64,000 nt of DNA from Pseudomonas wadenswilerensis. Its GTDB lineage: Bacteria > Pseudomonadota > Gammaproteobacteria > Pseudomonadales > Pseudomonadaceae. The notes beneath the pieces are model-generated. The model did no database searches. It was given only the letters and a program-made list of their open reading frames with translations, and was not told where the DNA came from. Within the stretch, counting starts at the first letter, position 1; each line of letters begins with the position of its first letter. A program made the position numbers and the translations under genes. This document shows, in pieces, positions 1 through 8,716 of the stretch. The stretch spans positions 248,001 through 312,000 of the forward strand of contig NZ_UIDD01000008.1 in the NCBI RefSeq assembly GCF_900497695.1, given 5' to 3'.

Positions 1-194
1 TCGCCGGTACGACAGTCGATCACGCTACGGCCTGAACTTGAGGCCACCAGCAGCCGCTCGCTGTCGCGGTCGAAACCGATTTCCAGCAGGCCGGCGACGG
101 TGAACTGGCCGGTCAGTTTCCACGGCGCGGGTGCTGGCGAGACCGGCTGTTGGCGGATGGCCTGGCGTAACGGGTCGAGGTGTCTGCTGGTCAT
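1..194 (-). CDS. Hypothetical protein, N-terminal part only (cut by window edge)
   Basis: The minus-strand frame opens with ATG at 194 and runs off the left edge, giving about 64 residues that begin MTSRHLDPLRQAIRQQ. The segment GLLEIGFDRDSERLLVASSSGR reads like the first blade of a beta-propeller protein, but no family can be named from this much. The start codon overlaps the stop of the upstream acetyltransferase (ATGA at 191-194), so the two are probably translationally coupled in one operon. Confidence 0.6.
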   Translation of the reverse strand, partial: MTSRHLDPLRQAIRQQPVSPAPAPWKLTGQFTVAGLLEIGFDRDSERLLVASSSGRSVIDCRTG

Positions 195-712
195 GGCGCC
201 TTCCAGTGCTGATGCGTCAGCCGGTACACACGCACGGGCCGGCCGTGAAACTGCACGGTATCGAACGCATTGAAACCGGCTTTTTGCGCCACGCGCAAGG
301 AGGCGACGTTTGCAGATTCAATGATCGCAATGACTGCAGGCTGTTGTTGCAGGCTGAATACATACTCCAGCACACCCTTCACCGCCTCGCTAGCGAGCCC
401 CTGACGCCAATAGCGCGTGGCCAGCCGATAGCCCAGGCTGGCCTCCTGCACCCCTGCGACCTGCTCCGGGCTGACCCCGCAGAACCCGACCAGCTCGCCG
501 CTGGCCTTGTCGACCAGAGCCCACTGGCCCATGCCGTAATTGGCATAGCACTGCACGCACCAGTCGATGAAGGCACCCGTCATCTGTTCGTCGCAGACGC
601 CGCGCAGCGAGAACTTCATGACCTCGGGGTCGCTAAGGATGGCCGTCAGGGCGGGCAGGTCCTGGCGAGAGAGTTCGCGGACGAGCAGGCGCGGGGTTTC
701 GAACAGGGGCAT
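191..712 (-). CDS. GNAT-family N-acetyltransferase (RimJ/RimL type)
   Basis: The protein is about 173 residues and starts MPLFETPRLLVRELSRQD, the classic opening of RimJ/RimL-type GNAT enzymes that acetylate protein N-termini or small amines with acetyl-CoA. The segment LGYRLATRYWRQGLASEAVKG carries the acetyl-CoA binding motif (Q/R-x-x-G-x-A), and SANVASLRVAQKAGF is the usual C-terminal GNAT helix. The frame stays open upstream to 790, but the extra residues are not GNAT-like and the ATG at 712 fits the family start. The substrate cannot be told. It overlaps the next gene by four bases. Confidence 0.85.
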   Translation of the reverse strand: MPLFETPRLLVRELSRQDLPALTAILSDPEVMKFSLRGVCDEQMTGAFIDWCVQCYANYGMGQWALVDKASGELVGFCGVSPEQVAGVQEASLGYRLATRYWRQGLASEAVKGVLEYVFSLQQQPAVIAIIESANVASLRVAQKAGFNAFDTVQFHGRPVRVYRLTHQHWKAP

Positions 713-732
713 GGATACTTTCCTTGTATCGG

Positions 733-764
733 TGTAGGAGAGGCGGTGCAGCGCCGCTCCTACA
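733..764. repeat. REP-like hairpin in the 713-1030 intergenic gap
   Basis: TGTAGGAGAGGCG and CGCCGCTCCTACA are near-perfect inverted arms (12 of 13 pairs), a short REP-type palindrome of the kind common in Pseudomonas. The rest of the 318-base gap between the acetyltransferase and the AraC-type gene shows no other convincing gene or signal. Confidence 0.5.
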
Positions 765-1030
765 ATCCCTATCGCCAGCCGGTTGGTCAACCCTCGCGGG
801 AAATCGGCACTCCTGCGCTGGCTTTCGGCCCAGCCACGAGATATGACCGTTTTTTCATGGGTAGCCTCCAGAGGGGTTTTGAAGGTTAGGTGTGCCGGGT
901 CCGCCAGGGTTCATTTCGATTGCCATTGCGGGCAGGGCAATATCTGGCATCATCGCCTCAACCTGCCAGTTCGCGGAGCCGCGCCTTGCCCACCCCACGC
1001 CAGTTCAGCAAGAAATCCAGCACCAGCAAC

Positions 1031-1993
1031 ATGCTCAATCTCAAACACCCTGTGGCGGCCTGTACCCCGGCTTATCAGGTGGGTTTCCTGCTGCTGGAGA
1101 ACTTCTCCATGGCCAGCTTTACCGTGGCGATGGACGTACTGGTCACGGCCAACCTGCTCAAGAGCCAGCTGTATTTGAGCACACCGTTTTCCCTGGGCAG
1201 CGAACGGGTGACCAGTGACCTGGGCCTGGAGATCTATGCCGCGCACATCGACCGCGCGGCCCTGGACCACCTGGACATGCTGATCGTCTGCGGCGGCTTG
1301 CGTACCCCGCTCAAGTACCCGGAGCTGGACAGGCTGCTGGCCGATGCCGCCGCCCACCAACTGGCCCTGGGCGGGTTGTGGAACGGTGCCTGGTTTCTCG
1401 GCCGCGCCGGGGTGCTGGAAGGCTACAACTGCACCATTCACCCCGAACAACGGGCAAGCCTGGCCGAGCGCAGCCCGCAGTGCACCATCACCCCGGCAAG
1501 CTTTGTGCTCGACCGCGAGCGCCTGACCGCCGCCAGCCCCAACGGCGCGCTGGAGATGATGCTGGGGTTGCTCAAGTTACAGCATGGCGAGGCGCTGGCC
1601 GAGGGTGTCGAGGAGATCCTGGCGTTTTCCAGTGCGCGCTTTCGCCGGGTCGACAGCAGCCAGAAAAAAACCATGAGCGCGCCACTGCGCACCATCGTCG
1701 AGCTGATGGAAAGCAACCTGGAAGAGACCCTCAGCCTCGATCAGCTGGCAGCCTACAGCGGCCGTTCGCGGCGGCAGATCGACCGCCTGTTCCAGGCGCA
1801 ACTGGGCACCTCGCCGAGCCGCTACTACATGGAACTGCGCATCACCAAGAGCCGGCGCCTGCTGCAGTATTCCGACCTGCCGCTGATGGATGTGGCCATT
1901 GCCTGTGGCTTTGTTTCGGTCTCGCACTTCAGCAAGTGCTACTGCGCCTACTTCGGCTACCCGCCTTCGCGCGAGCAGCGGCTCGGCGAGTAA
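1031..1993 (+). CDS. GlxA-family transcriptional regulator (DJ-1/PfpI-like domain + AraC HTH)
   Basis: About 320 residues. The N-terminal two thirds (VGFLLLENFSMASFTVAMDVL, then MLIVCGGL and LGGLWNGAWFLGRAGVLEG) is a DJ-1/PfpI-like domain. The C-terminal third has the double helix-turn-helix of AraC proteins (LDQLAAYSGRSRRQIDRLF and MDVAIACGFVSVSHFSKCYCAYFG). The cysteine found in the nucleophile elbow of active DJ-1 amidases is replaced by N-G-A, as in most regulators of this class. GlxA-type regulators such as GbdR, CdhR and ArgR control amino-acid and quaternary-amine catabolism in Pseudomonas; this one's effector is unknown. The start at 1031 (MLNLKHPVAAC) is preferred over the longer frame from 890. 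Its 3' end overlaps the convergent permease gene by 37 bases. Confidence 0.85.
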   Translation: MLNLKHPVAACTPAYQVGFLLLENFSMASFTVAMDVLVTANLLKSQLYLSTPFSLGSERVTSDLGLEIYAAHIDRAALDHLDMLIVCGGLRTPLKYPELDRLLADAAAHQLALGGLWNGAWFLGRAGVLEGYNCTIHPEQRASLAERSPQCTITPASFVLDRERLTAASPNGALEMMLGLLKLQHGEALAEGVEEILAFSSARFRRVDSSQKKTMSAPLRTIVELMESNLEETLSLDQLAAYSGRSRRQIDRLFQAQLGTSPSRYYMELRITKSRRLLQYSDLPLMDVAIACGFVSVSHFSKCYCAYFGYPPSREQRLGE

Positions 1994-2886
1994 GTGCGGC
2001 GGTTGCCGTTGAGGCTCAAGCCGCCCTCCACCACCAGTACCAGCACCGCCAGCCAGATCGCCAGGTAGGTTGGCCACTGCGCCGGGGCGATGCTGTCGCC
2101 CAGCAGCACCGCGGCCACCACCAGCAGCACCGGCTCGACATAAATCAGCAGACCGAACAGGGACAGGTTCAGGCGCGGTGCCGACAGTGCTTGCAAGCCC
2201 AGGGCCGCCGCGCTGATCGCACCCAGGCCGAGCACCAGCCAGGGCAGGTTCGAGGCCAGCCCGGCAAGGCCGAGCACCACCCCGCCCTTGAGCACGAAGT
2301 ACAGGCTCACCGGCAGGCTCAAACTCATGTCGAACCACAGCCCGCCCATATTGTTGGTGTCGGTCACCCGGCGCAGCCAGAAATACAGGGGGTAGCCCAG
2401 GGATACCACCAGCACCGGCCAGGAAATCGCCTTGGCGATGGCGATCTGGTTGATGATGCCCAGCGCCGCCAACGCACACGCCAGCAGTTGCAGGCGGCTG
2501 ATCGAATCCTTGAAGGCCAGGCGGCCGACAATCACCATGACCAGCGGCATCAGGAAGTAGCCCAGCGATACATCCAGGCCATGGCCGTTGATCGGCGCCC
2601 ACATGAACAGCCACAACTGCACGCCGAGCAAGGCTGCCGAGACCAGGCGAATCGCCCAGAACCAACGCTCCTCGAACAGCCGCTGGAAGATCCGCCGCAC
2701 CTGCGGCCAGTGTCCGCTGGTGATCACCATCAGGGTCAGGCACGGCACGGTCAGCAGAATCCGCCAGCCGTAGATTTCGGCGCCGTCGAGGGGCGCGAGC
2801 AGGCTGGTATAGGCGTACATCACCGCGAACAGCACCGAGGCGAGGACATTGAGCACTACGCCCAACGTGGAGTTATGCGCGGTCAT
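1957..2886 (-). CDS. rarD: EamA/DMT-family permease, RarD-like
   Basis: A 309-residue inner-membrane protein with about ten hydrophobic segments and the two-EamA-repeat layout. The opening (VLASVLFAVMYAYTSLLAPL, YGWRILLTVPCL) and the central GYFLMPLVMVIVGRLAFKD match the RarD subgroup. RarD proteins are drug/metabolite exporters of uncertain substrate, named for a chloramphenicol-sensitivity phenotype. The gene is convergent with the GlxA-type regulator (3' overlap) and divergent from the Lrp-type gene, which may control it; many Lrp genes sit beside the amino-acid exporter they regulate. That link is inferred from position only. Confidence 0.75.
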   Translation of the reverse strand: MTAHNSTLGVVLNVLASVLFAVMYAYTSLLAPLDGAEIYGWRILLTVPCLTLMVITSGHWPQVRRIFQRLFEERWFWAIRLVSAALLGVQLWLFMWAPINGHGLDVSLGYFLMPLVMVIVGRLAFKDSISRLQLLACALAALGIINQIAIAKAISWPVLVVSLGYPLYFWLRRVTDTNNMGGLWFDMSLSLPVSLYFVLKGGVVLGLAGLASNLPWLVLGLGAISAAALGLQALSAPRLNLSLFGLLIYVEPVLLVVAAVLLGDSIAPAQWPTYLAIWLAVLVLVVEGGLSLNGNRRTYSPSRCSREGG

Positions 2887-2984
2887 TGCAAATTCCCTAA
2901 TGAGGACCCACAGAGGGTGATAATTTATTCCGCAGCCACTGATAAGTGCCCTCGTTTTCCCCCCTCAAGATGAGAAATTTTTGC

Positions 2985-3440
2985 ATGGACCTGGACGAAT
3001 TCGACCTTGCCCTGCTCGCCGCCTTGCAGCGCGACAACAGCCAGCCCCTGCGCGAGCTGGCCGAGCAGGTGCACTTATCGACGGCCTCGGTGCAGCGGCG
3101 TATCCAGCGTTTGAAAAAAACCGGGGTGATCCAGGCCAACGCCGCGGTCATCGACCCGGACAAAGTCGGCCAGGTGATTACCCTGATGGTCGAGGTACAT
3201 GCCGACCGCACCCAGTCGGCGGACCTGGAAGTGATGAAGCGCGCCTTCTCTGGGCCTGAAATTCAGCAGTGCTATTACGTCACTGGCGATGCCGACTTTT
3301 TGTTGGTGCTGACGGTGGCGAGCATGACCGTGTTCCAGAACATCGCCCAGCGGCTGTTTCACGATAATCCGAACGTGAAGTGGTTCCGGACCATTGTGGT
3401 GCTGGAGCGGGTCAAGACGACCTTGCAGGTGCCGCTGTAA
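2985..3440 (+). CDS. Lrp/AsnC-family transcriptional regulator
   Basis: About 151 residues beginning MDLDEFDLALLAALQRDNSQ. The N-terminal HTH reads LRELAEQVHLSTASVQRRIQRLKKTGVI, and the RAM effector domain follows (VEVHADR, QQCYYVTGDADFLLVL, VKWFRTIVVLERVKTT). This is a full-length Lrp/AsnC protein, a class that usually senses amino acids. ATG 2985 is chosen because it aligns with family starts; an in-frame ATG at 2946 would add 13 non-conserved residues. It is divergent from the RarD-like permease about 100 bp away, a likely regulatory target. Confidence 0.9.
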   Translation: MDLDEFDLALLAALQRDNSQPLRELAEQVHLSTASVQRRIQRLKKTGVIQANAAVIDPDKVGQVITLMVEVHADRTQSADLEVMKRAFSGPEIQQCYYVTGDADFLLVLTVASMTVFQNIAQRLFHDNPNVKWFRTIVVLERVKTTLQVPL

Positions 3441-3466
3441 GATCTGCGCCGGCCTGCACTGCCCAT

Positions 3467-3572
3467 GTGGGAGCGGGCTTGCCCCGCGATGGGGTCAGTA
3501 CAGCCTCCCCATCAGGTGGCGTCTGGATTGCGACCGTTTCGCGCTCGATCGCGGGTCCAGCCCGCTCCCACA
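3467..3572. repeat. BIME: two inverted REP sequences
   Basis: GTGGGAGCGGGCTTGCCCCG at the left and CGCGGGTCCAGCCCGCTCCC at the right are inverted REP copies about 60 bases apart. The inner part includes GATTGCGACCG and CGCGCTCGATCG, the same internal words, inverted, as in the large array at 43972. It lies between the convergent lrp-type and YtfJ-like genes. Confidence 0.85.
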
Positions 3573-3595
3573 GAGTTGCGCTGCATCCAAATCCA

Positions 3596-4078
3596 CTATG
3601 GCTGCGGCAACTCCTTGAGCGCTGTGGCCAACGCCTCGGCACTGGCATATTCCTTCTGCCCCGCCACAACCCCCTGCTCCAACTGAATCCACAGCACCTT
3701 GTCTTCAGCCCCCGGATAGCGCGCAACCACCTTGCCGTCGCGGTCCAGCACCACCCGGTAGCTGTAGTCGCGCATGGCCGGAATCGCGAACAGCTTGCTG
3801 ATCAGCGCCGGCATGCGCTGAATGTCAGCGACGAACACCGCATCGCGCGCTTCCAGGTAGCCCTTGGGCTGTTCGCCCACTGCAGCCTGGACCAGCTTGG
3901 CACCGTCCATGTTGCGCGCCACCAGCAGCACACGGGTCTGCTCGTTGAGGCTGTAGGCCTGGTCGTGCTGGTCGAGCAAGGTAAAGGGTGTCAGGCGTTC
4001 ACCGACTTCGGCGGCGCTGGCCAGCAGCGGCATCAGGCTCAGTAGCAGGGTAATGGCGTATTTCACAGGTGACCTCAT
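3596..4078 (-). CDS. YtfJ-like periplasmic protein with thioredoxin-type fold
   Basis: About 160 residues with a signal peptide (MRSPVKYAITLLLSLMPLLASAAEV), so probably periplasmic. The mature part (LTPFTLLDQHDQAYSLNEQTRVLLVARNMDGAKLV, then YSYRVVLDRDGKVVARYPG) resembles YtfJ-family proteins with a thioredoxin-like layout. There is no CXXC pair, so it is unlikely to be a disulfide oxidoreductase. The biochemical role of this family is not established. It is divergent from the secreted protein gene at 4158. Confidence 0.65.
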   Translation of the reverse strand: MRSPVKYAITLLLSLMPLLASAAEVGERLTPFTLLDQHDQAYSLNEQTRVLLVARNMDGAKLVQAAVGEQPKGYLEARDAVFVADIQRMPALISKLFAIPAMRDYSYRVVLDRDGKVVARYPGAEDKVLWIQLEQGVVAGQKEYASAEALATALKELPQP

Positions 4079-4157
4079 TGTCAGTGCAGGACTGCTGATC
4101 CTAGCGTGGATGCGAGGGCTGCAGTACCCTTTGCGCTCATTTCAAGGAGGACTCGGT

Positions 4158-4700
4158 GTGCCAAGGATGCTGACATTGTTGCTCTGCTGTGCCCTGTTCC
4201 CGAGCACCGCCTGGTCGGCGCTGAGCCTTGGCGAGTTCACGCTGGGCATGCCGCGCGCGCAGGTCGTGGAGGTAATGGAGCGGCATTTCACCCGGGTCTG
4301 GCTGATCAACGGCGTGCACTACAACGTGCCCCGTCAGTACTACCAGGCTGTCGACCCGGTACCGGGCATCGAACCCTACAAACTCGGCGGCGTCGAGGTC
4401 AGCCGCATCGAAGCGGCCTTCGACAAGGATGACCGCCTGCGCCAGGTTTCGCTGTCGCTGGAGACCACCGACGGCGAACGCGCCATGCAACTGGTGCCGT
4501 TGATGCGTCAGGCCAAAGAAGCGCCGAACAGCAGTGGCCGCCACGACCTGCTGCTCGAAGACGGTGAACTGACCTACTGGACCAGCGCGTTCTGGGAGTG
4601 GACGGTGATCAACATCGCCGACAAGCCCACTTCGCTGGAGAACATCCCGGCACGGGCGCGCAGCGACGAGAATCAGCGCGCCAAGGCGGCCAAGCGCTGA
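4158..4700 (+). CDS. Hypothetical exported protein
   Basis: About 180 residues with a short signal peptide (LTLLLCCALFPSTAWSA). The mature part, starting LSLGEFTLGMPRAQVVEVMERHF, is not recognised; it is probably a small periplasmic or lipid-face protein. The start is taken as GTG 4158 because a strong ribosome binding site, AAGGAGG at 4144-4150, lies seven bases upstream. ATG 4167 is the alternative but is 16 bases from that site. It is convergent with the BenE gene. Confidence 0.65.
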   Translation: MPRMLTLLLCCALFPSTAWSALSLGEFTLGMPRAQVVEVMERHFTRVWLINGVHYNVPRQYYQAVDPVPGIEPYKLGGVEVSRIEAAFDKDDRLRQVSLSLETTDGERAMQLVPLMRQAKEAPNSSGRHDLLLEDGELTYWTSAFWEWTVINIADKPTSLENIPARARSDENQRAKAAKR

Positions 4701-4708
4701 TCGCTGCC

Positions 4709-5929
4709 TTACCCCTTGCCATTGCTGGCACCGATCACCCCTGCCCGCTCCCGGCGCGGCAAGCGGCCATTGAGCACGGCATAAGCGCCCAGGCCGATCA
4801 CCAGCCCCCAGAACGCCCCGCCGATACCGAGCAAACTGATATTGGCGGCCGCAGCCAGAAAGGTGATCAACGATGCTTCGCGGGTTTTCGCATCGGCCAT
4901 GGCATTGGCCAGGCTGCTGCCAATGGTGCCCAGCAGCGCAAGCCCCGCCAGGGTGCTGATGAAGGTGGCCGGGAAGGCCATGAACAGCGCGGCCAGGGTT
5001 ACCCCGAAGACGCCGACAAGAATGTAGAACACGCCCGCCGCCACCCCGGCGATCCAGCGCTTGGCAGGTTCTTCGTGGGCTTCCTTGCCGGTGCAGATCG
5101 CCGCGGTGATCGCGGCGATGTTGAAGGCGTGGGAGCCGAACGGCGCCATCAACAACGAGCCCAGCCCGGTAACGGCGACAATAGGGTTGGCACTGGCCTT
5201 GAAGCCGTCATTGCGCAGCACCAGCATGCCGGGCATGTACTGGCCGGTCAGGGTAATCAGGAACAGCGGCAGGGCCACGCTGAGCATGGCATTGAGCGAA
5301 AATGCAGGCGCGGTGAAGACCGGCGTCGCCAGTTGCAAGCGCAGCCCCGACAGCTCGACCTGCCCGCGCATCAGCAAAAAGCCCAGCCCCAGCAGCAGGA
5401 TGCCGACCACCGCATAGCGCGCACTGAAGCGCTTGAAGAACAGATAGGCCACGATCAGCAGCGCGGCCAGCAACGGGTCGACGCTGAGCCCGGCAAAGGC
5501 ACCGATGCCGAATTGCAGCAGGATCCCGGCCAGCAGCCCCGCCGCAATGCCCGGCGGGATCAGGCGGATGAGCTTGTCGAAACAGCCCGACAAGCCCAGC
5601 AGCACAAACGCGGCTGCCGAGATCAAGTAGGCGCCCACCGCCTCGGCGTAGGGCGTACTGGCCAGGGCCACGACCAGGAAGGCGGCGGCCGGTGTCGACC
5701 AGGCGGTGATGATCGGCTGGCGGCTGAGCCAACTGAGCAACAGCCCGGTAACCCCCACGCCGATGGATACCGACCACACCCAGGAAGCAGTGAGGGCCGG
5801 GCTCAAACCAGCGACCTTGGCCGCTTGGAACACCAGGATGAAGGTCCCGCCGTAATTGACGATAACCGAGATGAGACCGGCAATGAGCGGGTGCATGAGG
5901 TCGCCGGGGCGTAGTGCTGAAGTAGACAT
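4709..5929 (-). CDS. benE: BenE-family benzoate/H+ symporter
   Basis: A 406-residue inner-membrane protein with about twelve hydrophobic segments, the usual BenE length. Recognisable stretches are LISVIVNYGGTFILVFQAAKVAGLSP, ASWVWSVSIGVGVTGLLLSW, and GSHAFNIAAITAAICTGKEAHEEPAKRW, the BenE signature region. The family imports benzoate or related aromatic acids with protons; no ben catabolic genes are seen nearby, so the substrate here is open. ATG 5929 fits the family; the longer open frame to 6217 is antisense to the MocR gene. It is divergent from the MocR-type regulator. Confidence 0.85.
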   Translation of the reverse strand: MSTSALRPGDLMHPLIAGLISVIVNYGGTFILVFQAAKVAGLSPALTASWVWSVSIGVGVTGLLLSWLSRQPIITAWSTPAAAFLVVALASTPYAEAVGAYLISAAAFVLLGLSGCFDKLIRLIPPGIAAGLLAGILLQFGIGAFAGLSVDPLLAALLIVAYLFFKRFSARYAVVGILLLGLGFLLMRGQVELSGLRLQLATPVFTAPAFSLNAMLSVALPLFLITLTGQYMPGMLVLRNDGFKASANPIVAVTGLGSLLMAPFGSHAFNIAAITAAICTGKEAHEEPAKRWIAGVAAGVFYILVGVFGVTLAALFMAFPATFISTLAGLALLGTIGSSLANAMADAKTREASLITFLAAAANISLLGIGGAFWGLVIGLGAYAVLNGRLPRRERAGVIGASNGKG

Positions 5930-6029
5930 GGCGGCAGGGTTCCTTGCGAAGAGGCAGTGACGAGCGACCGAGTGTACGAATAGACTGGCCTGCCCGTTCA
6001 GGCCAGTTTCTTCACTTGCGGCAGACCAC

Positions 6030-7544
6030 ATGGCAACCACGTTCGAGCTTGAAACCCTGAAGATGCGCGTCAACGACGCCGAGTTCGCGCCGCTGGACCT
6101 GCACCAGCGCATCCAGCGTGCCCTGCGCGCACTGATCCTTGAAGGCGCCCTGGCCGGCGGCGTCAAGCTGCCCGCCAGCCGAGCCCTGGCCAAGTCGCTG
6201 GGGGTCGCCCGCGACACCGTCGAGAACGCCTACGTGCAGTTGCAGCGCGATGGCTACATCCTGCGTCGCGAGGGCTCGGGCAGCTATGTCTCGGACAGCC
6301 TTGGCGCCGAACTGCGCGGCAGCACGCAACGGCGCATCCGCGCCCAGGCACAAAAACGCAGCGATCTGCAGCCCGGCCAGGGCCTGAGCCAGCGCGGACG
6401 CATACTGTTCGACAACGGCGGCGTCAGCGACCAGCAGGCAATCAAGGCCTTTGCCACCGGCCTGCCGGAAACCCGCTCGTTCCCGCTGGAGGTCTGGGAA
6501 CGCCTGCAGCGCCAGGCCGTTAAAGACCATCGCGGCAACATCCTGCTGCACGGCGACCCACAAGGCAGCGAGGCCCTGCGCAAGGCCATTGCCACCTACC
6601 TGAACCTGGAACGCGGCGCCAAGGTGGCGCCCGAGCAGGTGCTGGTGCTCAGCAGTACCCGTCAGGCACTGTTCCTTTGCGCGCAGATGCTGGTCGACGC
6701 CGGCAAACCGATCCTGCTGGAGAACCCCGGCTACTTTGGCGCGAAGAAGGCCTTTGAAGCGGCGCAAGCGCGGGTCGTGCCGATCGACGTCGATGCCCAC
6801 GGCATCCGCACCGACCTGTTGCGCGCCGACCGCAGCGGTGCCAGTTGCGTGTACGTCACCCCGTCGCACCAGTATCCCACGGGCGCGACCCTGAGCCTGG
6901 AGCGGCGCCTGGAGCTGATCAACTGGGCAGCGGAAAACGGCAAGTGGATCATCGAGGACGACTACGACAGCGAGTTCCACTACGACGGCCTGCCGACCGC
7001 CTGCGTGCAGGGCCTGGACCGCCACCAGCGCACCCTCTACATCGGCACCTTCAGCAAGACCCTCTATCCCGGCCTGCGCATCGGCTACATGGTGCTGCCA
7101 ACGCAACTGGTGGCGCCGTTCAGTGCGGCGCGCAGCATTGTCGACGGACACACGCCGCAGGTCCTGCAACTGACCCTGGCGCGCTTCATGGACGACGGCC
7201 ACTACAACGCCCATGTACGCGCCATGCGCAAACTCTACGGCGGGCGCCGAGCGTGCCTGCTCGACGCCATTGGCAAGCACCTGGCGGGCATCGTCACGGC
7301 CATGCGCCCGCCGGGTGGCCTGCAGATTCCCTGTTTGCTGGAGCCAGGCTGGTCAGAACAACAAACCCTGCGCCTGGCCGCCCGCGCCGGTGTGCAGTTG
7401 CCGGGGCTCAGCCGTTTGTATGCCGGTGAACATAAACAACAGGGCTGGTTGCTGGGCTATTCATCGCTGACGGCCAGCGAGATCGAAACGGCAATCCGGC
7501 AACTGGCCAAGGCCCTCTGCAGGAGCGGGCTTGACCCGCGATGA
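6030..7544 (+). CDS. MocR/GntR-type regulator with aminotransferase-like domain
   Basis: A 504-residue fusion. The N-terminal winged HTH of GntR type spans roughly residues 20-90 (ALILEGALAGGVKLPASRALAKSLGVARDTVENAYVQL). A fold-type I aminotransferase-like domain follows, including IIEDDYDSEFHYD and GTFSKTLYPGLRIGYMVLP, the PLP-lysine loop. MocR proteins use PLP or an adduct as effector rather than for transamination; PdxR, GabR and TauR are examples. It is divergent from benE and might control it, by position only. The last residues (CRSGLDPR) are encoded by a REP sequence that supplies the stop codon. Confidence 0.88.
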   Translation: MATTFELETLKMRVNDAEFAPLDLHQRIQRALRALILEGALAGGVKLPASRALAKSLGVARDTVENAYVQLQRDGYILRREGSGSYVSDSLGAELRGSTQRRIRAQAQKRSDLQPGQGLSQRGRILFDNGGVSDQQAIKAFATGLPETRSFPLEVWERLQRQAVKDHRGNILLHGDPQGSEALRKAIATYLNLERGAKVAPEQVLVLSSTRQALFLCAQMLVDAGKPILLENPGYFGAKKAFEAAQARVVPIDVDAHGIRTDLLRADRSGASCVYVTPSHQYPTGATLSLERRLELINWAAENGKWIIEDDYDSEFHYDGLPTACVQGLDRHQRTLYIGTFSKTLYPGLRIGYMVLPTQLVAPFSAARSIVDGHTPQVLQLTLARFMDDGHYNAHVRAMRKLYGGRRACLLDAIGKHLAGIVTAMRPPGGLQIPCLLEPGWSEQQTLRLAARAGVQLPGLSRLYAGEHKQQGWLLGYSSLTASEIETAIRQLAKALCRSGLDPR

Positions 7545-7545
7545 A
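7520..7545. repeat. REP half-site forming the 3' end of the MocR gene
   Basis: AGGAGCGGGCTTGACCCGCG followed by ATGA is the core of the local REP family (compare 3467 and 43972). It lies inside the last codons of the MocR-type gene, so the REP provides the C-terminal residues and the stop. Confidence 0.7.
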
Positions 7546-7636
7546 GCCCGTTCAACCAACACATCAGGCGGCGCTCGCTAAAAGGCCAACCTCAATCGCT
7601 CGATCACCTGCTCGATCGAAGGCCCCTCGACCGCCT

Positions 7637-8215
7637 TCACCCCGCCTGCCCGTCACGCTCCTTGAGCAGTTGCTGGATCACCTGCTCCTGGGTGTCGTAG
7701 GCCCCTTCGCCAAAGTGCACATAGCGCACCTGGCCGCTGCCATCGACGATGTAGTGCGCCGGCCAGAACTGGTTGCCGAAGGCGTTCCAGATCGCATAGT
7801 CGTTGTCGATGGCCACCGGGTAGGCGATATCCAGTTTCGCCACTTGCTCGCGCACATTGTCGACCACCCGCTCTTCGGGGTATTCCGGGGTGTGCACGCC
7901 GATCACCACCAGGCCCTGATCAGCGTAGCGCTTGGCCCAGGTGTTGACGTGCGGCAGGCTGCGCCGACAGTTGATGCACTCGTAGGTCCAGAAGTCCACC
8001 AGTACCACCTTGCCCTTGAGCGCTTCGCGGTCCAGCGGCGGCGAGTTGAGCCACTGCACGGCGCCGGCCAGTTCCGGCATCGGCCCCAGCACTTCAAGGC
8101 TTGAAGGCGTGCCGGCGAACAGGCGGTTGCCAAGGCCCGCCACCGCCAGCAGCACGGCCAGCAGTGCGGCGATGCCCAGCACCCGGCGGCGGGTAGTGAT
8201 GAAGTTGATGCTCAT
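7637..8215 (-). CDS. Membrane-anchored thioredoxin-like (redoxin) protein
   Basis: About 192 residues with an N-terminal hydrophobic anchor or signal (RVLGIAALLAVLLAVAGLG), followed by a TlpA/DipZ-like thioredoxin domain facing the periplasm. The redox pair is Cys80-x-x-Cys83 in DFWTYECINCRRSLP. The segments VVIGVHTPEYPEE and WPAHYIVDGSGQVRYVHFGEG are typical of the DipZ C-terminal redoxin group. It probably reduces or oxidises periplasmic thiols; the partner is unknown. It is followed on the same strand upstream by a DUF2790 gene with a short gap. Confidence 0.82.
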   Translation of the reverse strand: MSINFITTRRRVLGIAALLAVLLAVAGLGNRLFAGTPSSLEVLGPMPELAGAVQWLNSPPLDREALKGKVVLVDFWTYECINCRRSLPHVNTWAKRYADQGLVVIGVHTPEYPEERVVDNVREQVAKLDIAYPVAIDNDYAIWNAFGNQFWPAHYIVDGSGQVRYVHFGEGAYDTQEQVIQQLLKERDGQAG

Positions 8216-8239
8216 GTACGAACCTCCCTGATCGATGGC

Positions 8240-8503
8240 TTAACCGCCGTCATTGCAGTCGCTGGCAAATTTCAGGTACTGCAGGCGGTGCTCCTTGCCC
8301 TGGGAATCAAGGTAGTCCATTTGCGCATTGACCACGCCGCAGCCAATCCTGCTGTCCTCGTGCAGGGCCAGGACCTTGTGCACATCCAGTTGCTGGCCGT
8401 AGCGATACTGCTGCACCGGTACGGTGTCGTCGGCCTGGGCAGCAACGGTGCCGAGGCTGAGCAGGCTAAACAGGCTGGCAGTGGCAAGGGTCTTGATGTT
8501 CAT
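8240..8503 (-). CDS. DUF2790 small secreted protein
   Basis: An 87-residue protein with a signal peptide (MNIKTLATASLFSLLSLGTVAAQA). The core QYRYGQQLDVHKVLALHED, a central GCGVVNAQMDYLDSQGKEHRLQY and a final C mark DUF2790, a family of small periplasmic Pseudomonas proteins often seen near metal or stress regulators. Function is unknown. It lies just upstream of the redoxin gene on the same strand and divergent from the two-component operon at 8717. Confidence 0.8.
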   Translation of the reverse strand: MNIKTLATASLFSLLSLGTVAAQADDTVPVQQYRYGQQLDVHKVLALHEDSRIGCGVVNAQMDYLDSQGKEHRLQYLKFASDCNDGG

Positions 8504-8716
8504 GGCGGTACTCCCGAATCAGCGTTGCAAGGAGGTGGAGGGTTCCACCCCGTTGCTGTCTATTGCAGGCCCGCCAGGTATCGCCGATGTGTCCGGATCA
8601 GCCCGCTTTGCCTCCCCAGGTATCTATGGCCACAGCAGATACACTGCAATACAAAGCCCGGCAGGCAAGCACTACCGGGCTCGGTACACTTGCCCCACCA
8701 CCACGGGAGCCGGACG

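Noticed and set aside
1378..2973. 531-residue plus-strand frame over the GlxA-type and RarD-like genes
   Set aside because: Runs out of frame through one real gene and antisense through another; no domain.
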